DNA from: Cellulomonas sp. NS3
GTDB taxonomy: Bacteria > Actinomycetota > Actinomycetes > Actinomycetales > Cellulomonadaceae
Reading direction: 5' to 3'
Assembly: GCF_024757985.1 (NCBI RefSeq)
Contig: NZ_CP103289.1
Coordinates: 4,650,001 to 4,714,000 of the forward strand
Length of the DNA: 64,000 nucleotides
Below are positions 58,997 to 64,000 of the stretch, one piece after another. Under the pieces are notes generated by a model that had not been told where the DNA came from, ran no database searches, and was given only the letters and a program-made list of their open reading frames with translations. The translations under genes and the position numbers were made by a program. Position 1 is the first letter of the stretch. Every line of letters starts with the position of its first letter.

Positions 58997-59989
58997 CTAC
59001 TCCCCCGTGAGCCGGTGGCGCGCGTGCGGCGCCGTGCCGGAGCTGATGTCGTACCCGGCGAGCACGAGCCGCTCGCCGTCCCAGGTGACGGGCACCGGGT
59101 CCCCGATGCCGCCGACGAAGGCGCCGTCGTCGCCCTCGTTGCGGAACGCCATGAGGTTCCACCGCCCGGCGCGGTCCTCCACGAGGCGCCCGGCGTACCA
59201 GCGGTGGTCGGTCAGCCGGGTGGCGCGCCCGACGTCGAACGGCCCGGTGGGCGAGTCGACCGGCAGGCTCCAGACCCCGCCGCGGTCGTCCGTGGCCCGG
59301 CGGGCGTCGGACAGCTCCGCCCCCAGGCAGCTGAACAGCAGCACGAGCCGGCCCTCGACCTCGACGAGCTGGAGCACCTCGAGCTGCCCGAAGCCGGTGT
59401 CCGGCTCGCTGAGGGGCGCCCGGACGTCCCAGTGCTCCAGGTCGGCCGAGACCGCGTGCCCGACGACCCCGCGGCCGCGCAGCTCGCCGTCACGGGCGCG
59501 CGCGGTGAGCAGCATGTGCCACTCGTCGCCCGCGCGGAGCACCCAGGGATCGCGCCAGGTCTCGTTGTCCCAGGTCGAGTCGCCGAGCTTCTCGTACCAG
59601 GTCGGGTCCGCCTCGAGGACGGGGGCGCCGGTGTCGCGGGTCCAGTGCACCAGGTCGCGGGACCGCGCCACGGAGATGCGCTGGACCTCGGGCCGGGCCC
59701 GGCTGCAGCCGGTGTAGAAGAAGCGCCAGTCCCCGTCGGGGCCGCGCAGCATCGACCCGGTCCAGATGGCCAGGTCGTCGAACGCGGGCCCGTCGGAGGG
59801 GACGAACGCGTCGGCGAGCTCCGTCCAGGTGCGCAGGTCGTCGGACACCGCGTGCCCGACGCTCGCCCGCAGGTGGCGGCGCTCGGGGTCGATCAGGGCC
59901 CGGGAGGCCTTGAGGTAGAACGCGTGGAACTGCCGTCCGTCGTCGACGAACCACATGTCCCAGGTCCAGGCGTCAGGGAGCAGGTGCAT
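58997..59989 (-). CDS. Intracellular GH32-like beta-fructosidase
   Basis: A 330-residue cytoplasmic five-bladed propeller with no signal peptide or C-terminal sandwich. The probable nucleophile is Asp in WTWDMWFVDDG, the RDP motif is TWRDPWV and an acid/base Glu lies in GQLEVLQLVEVEG. It probably splits imported fructo-oligosaccharides. ATG 59989 is four bases past the permease stop, so it is co-translated with the ABC importer. Assignment between GH32 and related GH43/68 clans is by eye; the operon supports GH32. Confidence 0.78.
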   Translation of the reverse strand: MHLLPDAWTWDMWFVDDGRQFHAFYLKASRALIDPERRHLRASVGHAVSDDLRTWTELADAFVPSDGPAFDDLAIWTGSMLRGPDGDWRFFYTGCSRARPEVQRISVARSRDLVHWTRDTGAPVLEADPTWYEKLGDSTWDNETWRDPWVLRAGDEWHMLLTARARDGELRGRGVVGHAVSADLEHWDVRAPLSEPDTGFGQLEVLQLVEVEGRLVLLFSCLGAELSDARRATDDRGGVWSLPVDSPTGPFDVGRATRLTDHRWYAGRLVEDRAGRWNLMAFRNEGDDGAFVGGIGDPVPVTWDGERLVLAGYDISSGTAPHARHRLTGE

Positions 59990-59993
59990 GTCG

Positions 59994-60953
59994 TCAGCCC
60001 TTCACGCCGCTGGACGCGATCGAGTTGATGAACGAGCGCTGGAACGCCAGGAACAGCGCGAGGATCGGCACGGTGATCATCGAGGCGTAGGCCATGATCT
60101 GGCCCCAGGAGACGTTGAGCTGGAAGAAGTACTGGATCCCGACCATGACGGGCCGCAGCTCCTCGGTCTGCACGACCATGAGCGGCCAGAGGTAGGAGTT
60201 CCACGCCGGCAGGAACGTCAGGATCGCGACCGTGGCGATCGCCGGTCCGGACAGCGGCATGATCACCCTGCGGTAGATGCTGAACCACCCGGCCCCGTCC
60301 ATGCGGGCCGCCTCGTCGAGGTCCTTCGGGATGCTCGAGAAGTACTGGTAGAAGAGGTAGATCGAGAACGCGTTCGCGACGAACGGCAGGACCTGCACCC
60401 GGTAGGTGTCGAGCCACCCTGTGGTCATCGCCAGGGAGAAGCCGTTGACCTCGAGCCACGGCAGCTTGTTGACCCACCAGACCAGCGGCAGCGCCAGGGT
60501 CTCGAACGGCACGATGAGCGTCGCGATGATCGCCGTGAGGGCGAGCTGCTGGCCGCGCCAGCGCAGGCGCGACAGGGCGAACGCGGCCATCGAGTTCACG
60601 ACGAGCCCGAGCACGACGGTGATCGCGGCGATGCCGACGGAGTTCAGCAGGAACCGCGCGAACGGGACGCGCTCGAAGACGCCGGCGTAGTTCTCCAGGG
60701 TCAGCGCCCCGACGGGCACGAACGCCCGCCAGCTCGTCAGGTCGGCGAAGATCTGCAGGTCCGGCTTGAACGACGACACGAACATGAACAGCAGCGGCAG
60801 GGCGAACACGAGCGCGAGGAGCGCGCGCCCGACCAGCACCCCGACGGTGGCCCGGCGGGAGCGGGCGCGCTTGCCCGCCCGTGCCGGGACGGTGACGCCG
60901 CGCACGGCTCTGGTGGCGGGGACGGCGCCCGCGGTGGGGACGGTGGCGGTCAT
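59994..60953 (-). CDS. Carbohydrate ABC transporter permease (MalG type)
   Basis: A 319-residue inner permease with six helices. The MalG-type EAA loop is DLDEAARMDGAGWFSIYRRV. An Arg/Ala-rich 35-residue cytoplasmic N-terminus precedes the first helix. ATG 60953 is two bases after the stop of the other permease. It forms the channel for a fructo-oligosaccharide together with that permease. No ATPase is encoded; a shared MsiK-type ATPase elsewhere is usual in actinobacteria. Confidence 0.93.
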   Translation of the reverse strand: MTATVPTAGAVPATRAVRGVTVPARAGKRARSRRATVGVLVGRALLALVFALPLLFMFVSSFKPDLQIFADLTSWRAFVPVGALTLENYAGVFERVPFARFLLNSVGIAAITVVLGLVVNSMAAFALSRLRWRGQQLALTAIIATLIVPFETLALPLVWWVNKLPWLEVNGFSLAMTTGWLDTYRVQVLPFVANAFSIYLFYQYFSSIPKDLDEAARMDGAGWFSIYRRVIMPLSGPAIATVAILTFLPAWNSYLWPLMVVQTEELRPVMVGIQYFFQLNVSWGQIMAYASMITVPILALFLAFQRSFINSIASSGVKG

Positions 60954-60955
60954 CG

Positions 60956-61924
60956 TCAGACCTTCTCCCGGGTCAGGTAGCGCTGGATGGCGGCCACGAC
61001 GAGCACGAGGACGAAGAACACCAGGGAGATCGCCGACGCGTAGCCGGTCGCGAGCTGCTGGTAGCCGGTGCGCACGGCCATGAAGACGACCGTGGTCGTG
61101 GAGTCGAGCGGGCCGCCCTGGGTCATCACGCTGATCTGCGTGAACAGGCTCAGCGCCGCGATCGTGATCGTGATGAGGATGAACGTGCGCGTGGCGACGA
61201 GGCTGGGCCAGGTGATGTGGCGGAACCTCTTCCAGCCGGTCGCGCCGTCCAGCGCGCCGGCTTCGTACAGCTCCGCGGGGATCGTCTGCAGGCCCGACAG
61301 CCAGATGAGCATGTGGAACCCGACGGCCTGCCAGATCGACATCACGATGATCGCGCCGAGCGCGGTGCTCGGGTCGTTGAGCCAGTCGATCGGCGTGTAG
61401 TGCCCGAACGAGACCTTCGAGATCAGCTGGTTGAGCAGCCCGTCCTCCTGGTACAGGAACCGCCACAGCAGCGAGACCACGACCATCGAGGTCACGACGG
61501 GGACGAAGTACACGGTCCGGAAGAAGTTCGTCCCCCGCACCTTCGCGTTGACGAGCAGCGCGAGGACCAGCGCGAGGCCGGCCTGGAGCGGCACGACCAC
61601 CAGGGCGAAGACGAGGGTGTTGCGCAGCGACGCCCAGAACACGGGGTCCTGGCTCAGGGTGACGAAGTTGTCCAGCCCCACGAAGCGGGCCGGGCGCGGG
61701 GAGATCAGCCGGGCGTTGGTGAAGGCGAGAGCGAACGCCAGGCCGACCGGCACGAGCAGGAAGACCGTGAGCAGGAGGCCGGCGGGGCCGACCATCCACG
61801 ACGCGGTGCGCGCCTCGTGCGAGCGGGCGGACGTGGCGCGCCGGTCGCCTCGCTGGAGGAGGCCCCGGCGGGGGCGGGTGGCCGCGAGGGCGCGGCCGGG
61901 CGCGATCGAGCTGGAGGTGGTCAT
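60956..61924 (-). CDS. Carbohydrate ABC transporter permease (MalF type)
   Basis: A 322-residue permease with six helices after a basic N-terminus (residues 1-45). EAA loop: IPAELYEAGALDGATGWKRF. Segments TNFFRTVYFVPVVTSMVVVS and GGPLDSTTTVVFM are family-typical. ATG 61924 was chosen over upstream in-frame codons because GGAC/AGGAC lies before it and upstream residues are not conserved-looking. Second gene of the operon after the binding protein. Confidence 0.92.
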   Translation of the reverse strand: MTTSSSIAPGRALAATRPRRGLLQRGDRRATSARSHEARTASWMVGPAGLLLTVFLLVPVGLAFALAFTNARLISPRPARFVGLDNFVTLSQDPVFWASLRNTLVFALVVVPLQAGLALVLALLVNAKVRGTNFFRTVYFVPVVTSMVVVSLLWRFLYQEDGLLNQLISKVSFGHYTPIDWLNDPSTALGAIIVMSIWQAVGFHMLIWLSGLQTIPAELYEAGALDGATGWKRFRHITWPSLVATRTFILITITIAALSLFTQISVMTQGGPLDSTTTVVFMAVRTGYQQLATGYASAISLVFFVLVLVVAAIQRYLTREKV

Positions 61925-61987
61925 GACAGTCCTGTCCCCGAGCCGAGCCCTGGTGTGCCGGGGGTGCCGGCACACCGGGGCGCGACG

Positions 61988-63292
61988 TCAGAAGGCGTAG
62001 TCGTCGTTCCGCTGGATGTCGGTGTCGATGTCGGCCGCGGCCTTGTCGAGGATCTGCTGGACGTCGCCACCGGAGAGGATGTCCGCCACGGCCTTCTGGA
62101 ACGTCGAGGAGATGAACGGGTACGCCGGGGTCACGGGGCGCACGAGCGCGAAGTCCTTCGCCATGTCGCGGAAGACAGCCGCCTTGCCGCCCTCGGCGTA
62201 GTCGGGCATCGCGGCCGCGGCCTCGTCGGTCGCGGGGATGACGCCCAGGGTGTCGGCGAACTCGACGACGTAGTCGCTCTGGTGCGCGAAGTCGAGGTAG
62301 GCCTGCGCCGCTGCGGGGTCGTCGCAGCCCGAGGTCATGCCCCACTGCCAGGACCCGCCGCCGATCTTCGGACCCTCGCCCAGGTCCGGCGGCGGCAGCA
62401 CGACGGCGTCGTCGCCGAACGCCTCGGTCACGGTCGGGTTGGCCCAGCTCCCGGAGTACAGGATCGCGCTCTGGCCGTTGACGAAGTCGGCGGTCGCGTC
62501 GCTCCCCGACTTCGCCGACATGTAGCCCTCGTCGACGAGCCCCTGCATCCACTCGCCCCACGCGACGGCCTCGGGCCCGTTGAGGACGCCCTCGGCGCTC
62601 GTGTACGTCTCCCGGTCGACGAGGTCCCCGCCGAAGCTCTGCAGGAACGGCGAGTACGCGTACGGCAGCCACTCCCCGGTCCCACCGGTCCCCAGGTCCA
62701 GGGGGTACGGGAACTGCCCGGTGGCCTTGAGGTCCGCGAGGACGTCGGCGAGCTCCTGCTCGGTCCACGGCTCGTCCATCGTCGGGATCCGCGCCCCGAC
62801 CGACTCCAGCACCGACTTCTTGCTGTACATCGCGAGCGCGACGTCGTAGTGGCCGTAGGTGTAGACCTGCCCGTCGACCGTGCCCACGGTGCTCTCGAGC
62901 TGGCCGTCGAAGGTCCCCTCGGGCAGCTCGAGGGGCGCGAGGTAGCCGGCCCAGGCCCAGTTCGGGACGTTCGGCGCGTCGATGTCGACGATGCACGGGA
63001 GCTTCTTCGCCGACGCCGCGGCGACGACCGCGTCGTTGTACGACGCCTGCGGGAACGACTGCAGCTCGACGGTGTACTCGTCCTGGCCGGCGTTGAAGTC
63101 CGCGACGATCTTCTCGTCGATCGCGAGCTCGACGTCGTTGCCGCCGTTGTGCGTCCACAGGGTGATCGAGCCGCCGCCAGAGCCCCCCGACCCGCCGGAG
63201 CCGCCCGATCCCCCCGAGCACGCCGCCAGGGTCGCGGCGCCGGTCACTACTAGGCTGGCCGCCACGAGGCGACGGATGGTGTTGCGAGACAC
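61988..63292 (-). CDS. Carbohydrate ABC transporter substrate-binding lipoprotein
   Basis: A 434-residue family-1 binding protein. The lipobox LAAC puts Cys25 at the mature start; a (GGS)n linker follows, then ITLWTHNGG and the two-lobed fold with FVNGQSAILYSGSW. The ligand is probably a fructo-oligosaccharide because the operon encodes two GH32 enzymes; the sequence alone does not prove it. GTG 63292 has GGAGGA upstream. It is the first gene of the importer operon, and a LacI-type site lies about 50 bases upstream. Confidence 0.92.
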   Translation of the reverse strand: MSRNTIRRLVAASLVVTGAATLAACSGGSGGSGGSGGSGGGSITLWTHNGGNDVELAIDEKIVADFNAGQDEYTVELQSFPQASYNDAVVAAASAKKLPCIVDIDAPNVPNWAWAGYLAPLELPEGTFDGQLESTVGTVDGQVYTYGHYDVALAMYSKKSVLESVGARIPTMDEPWTEQELADVLADLKATGQFPYPLDLGTGGTGEWLPYAYSPFLQSFGGDLVDRETYTSAEGVLNGPEAVAWGEWMQGLVDEGYMSAKSGSDATADFVNGQSAILYSGSWANPTVTEAFGDDAVVLPPPDLGEGPKIGGGSWQWGMTSGCDDPAAAQAYLDFAHQSDYVVEFADTLGVIPATDEAAAAMPDYAEGGKAAVFRDMAKDFALVRPVTPAYPFISSTFQKAVADILSGGDVQQILDKAAADIDTDIQRNDDYAF

Positions 63293-63339
63293 GAGTTCCT
63301 CCAGATCACTGCTGTGGATCGACGGTGGTCCTCGAGGGC

Positions 63340-63351
63340 GCGCTGCAACGC
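63340..63351 (-). promoter_or_regulatory. LacI-type operator of fructan operon
   Basis: GCGCTGCAACGC is palindromic at 10 of 12 positions and lies 48-59 bases before the substrate-binding gene, between it and lacI. It is the natural target for the divergent-position regulator. Confidence 0.6.
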
Positions 63352-63371
63352 ACCCTCGTGGTGATCGGTGT

Positions 63372-63399
63372 CGCCTCCCCGGGTGCTACCGGGGAGGCG
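63372..63399 (-). terminator. lacI terminator hairpin overlapping the stop codon
   Basis: CGCCTCCCCGG (63372-63382) and CCGGGGAGGCG (63389-63399) form a perfect 11-bp stem with a 6-base loop. The lacI TAG stop is in the loop, so the last codons form one arm. Confidence 0.78.
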
Positions 63400-64000
63400 A
63401 CGTCACCGACGCCCGGTGCACCACCGGGCCTCGGAGGTGGGCGGTGCGCCGCGGCGGCGTCTGGCCGTCGGGTGCGTCGACGAGCACGTACAGCTGCTCG
63501 GCAGCCCAGGCACCCATCTCGTGGTGGGGCAGGGCGATGGTGGTCAGGCCGGGCGCGACGGACTCCGCGAGCAGCTCGACGTTGTCGAACCCGACGATCG
63601 ACAGGTCCTCGGGCACGCGCAGGCCCAGGTCGGCGGCCGCGAGGTAGACCCCGAGCGCGACCTGGTCGTTGAAGCCGAACACCGCGGTCGGCCGGTCGGG
63701 CCGGTCGAGCAGCTCGCGAGCGACGGGACGTGCCGCGACCGCCCGAGGCTCGGAGCGCACGACGGGGACCGCGCTCGCGGGGATCCCGGCCTCGGCGCAC
63801 CGGGCGAGGAAGCCGGCGGGGCGCTCCGCGCTGGCGGGGATCTCGTCGGCGTCGTTGACCATCGCGAGGCGGCGGTGGCCCGCCGCGAGCAGGACCTCGG
63901 CGGCGTCCCACCCGCCGGCGAACTCGTCGGGAGCGACCCAGGAGACGTCCTCGTCCGGGCACTCGGCGTTCAGGACGACCACCGGGACGCCCGCGAGCTC
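63386..64000 (-). CDS. LacI-family regulator of fructan utilisation, 5' part outside window
   Basis: About 204 residues of the ligand-binding domain of a LacI/GalR regulator: VSWVAPDEFAGGWDAAEVLL, AGHRRLAMVND, TAVFGFNDQVALGVYLAAAD and VPEDLSIVGFDNVELLAESV. The N-terminal helix-turn-helix is off the window. It is transcribed in the same direction as the importer operon and ends 94 bases before it. It likely binds GCGCTGCAACGC at 63340-63351 and releases it with a fructose-type inducer. Confidence 0.9.
   Translation of the reverse strand, partial: ELAGVPVVVLNAECPDEDVSWVAPDEFAGGWDAAEVLLAAGHRRLAMVNDADEIPASAERPAGFLARCAEAGIPASAVPVVRSEPRAVAARPVARELLDRPDRPTAVFGFNDQVALGVYLAAADLGLRVPEDLSIVGFDNVELLAESVAPGLTTIALPHHEMGAWAAEQLYVLVDAPDGQTPPRRTAHLRGPVVHRASVTSPPR

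Overview
The window looks like chromosomal DNA from a high-GC, cellulolytic actinomycete, most likely Cellulomonas or a close relative. That is an inference from about 74% GC, frequent GTG starts, MsiK-type sugar importers without their own ATPase, family-2 carbohydrate-binding modules (CBM2) on Pro/Thr linkers, and many secreted plant-polymer enzymes (AA10, CE2, GH3, two GH10, GH43, GH32). No rRNA, tRNA, CRISPR array, prophage or insertion sequence was recognised.

Layout. 1-6.2 kb: the 5' part of a PAS-PAS-GGDEF diguanylate cyclase, then a minus-strand branched-chain-type ABC importer in the order livG-livF-livH-livM-livK, with stop/start overlaps between the first four. 6.3-10 kb: a small DUF2510-like gene and a minus-strand cluster SDR - TetR - quinone oxidoreductase - SDR. 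The liv operon and this cluster carry near-identical palindromes just upstream of their first genes, so the TetR protein probably controls both. 10-19 kb: an MpaB/DUF2236 oxygenase-like protein, a secreted alkaline phosphatase, a membrane-anchored beta-propeller protein, a secreted GH3 beta-glucosidase with a PA14 insert and a GT1-type glycosyltransferase. 19-24.4 kb: an orphan C-terminal piece of a GH43 beta-xylosidase, an SRPBCC protein, a CE2-like esterase with CBM2, an SDR/XRE-regulator pair and a DUF4870 protein.

24.4-30 kb: a DrrAB-type ABC exporter with its MerR regulator and a matching operator, a VanZ-like protein and an OmpR-type two-component system. 30-40.2 kb: a secreted NagZ-like GH3, a damaged remnant, an AA10 lytic monooxygenase with CBM2, two ArsR/SRPBCC pairs, several small hydrolases and reductases, a proline-rich leader ORF followed by a T-tract terminator ahead of a serine hydrolase, and a cell-wall ALF-repeat protein with a sortase-like LAATG signal. 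40.5-48.7 kb: two divergent GH10 xylanases, a beta-helix protein, and a GH43/ricin gene with two frameshifts and an internal deletion.

48.7-56.3 kb: a regulator with an IS30-like HTH fused to a MarR/GbsR-like domain, divergent from a DUF4097 protein; an M15-like peptidase split by a large insertion and starting with an eCIS-type leader; a WYL regulator truncated against an epoxide-hydrolase remnant; and a NarL-type two-component system divergent from a membrane protein. 56.3-64 kb: a fructan-utilisation locus (lacI, substrate-binding lipoprotein, two permeases, intracellular and secreted GH32 enzymes).

Two themes stand out. Short palindromes are shared between polysaccharide genes, which suggests small LacI-type regulons. 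Several genes are truncated or frameshifted (GH43 twice, the 31.4-kb remnant, epoxide hydrolase/WYL), which points to ongoing local deletion. Motifs and domains were read by eye; no database search was run.
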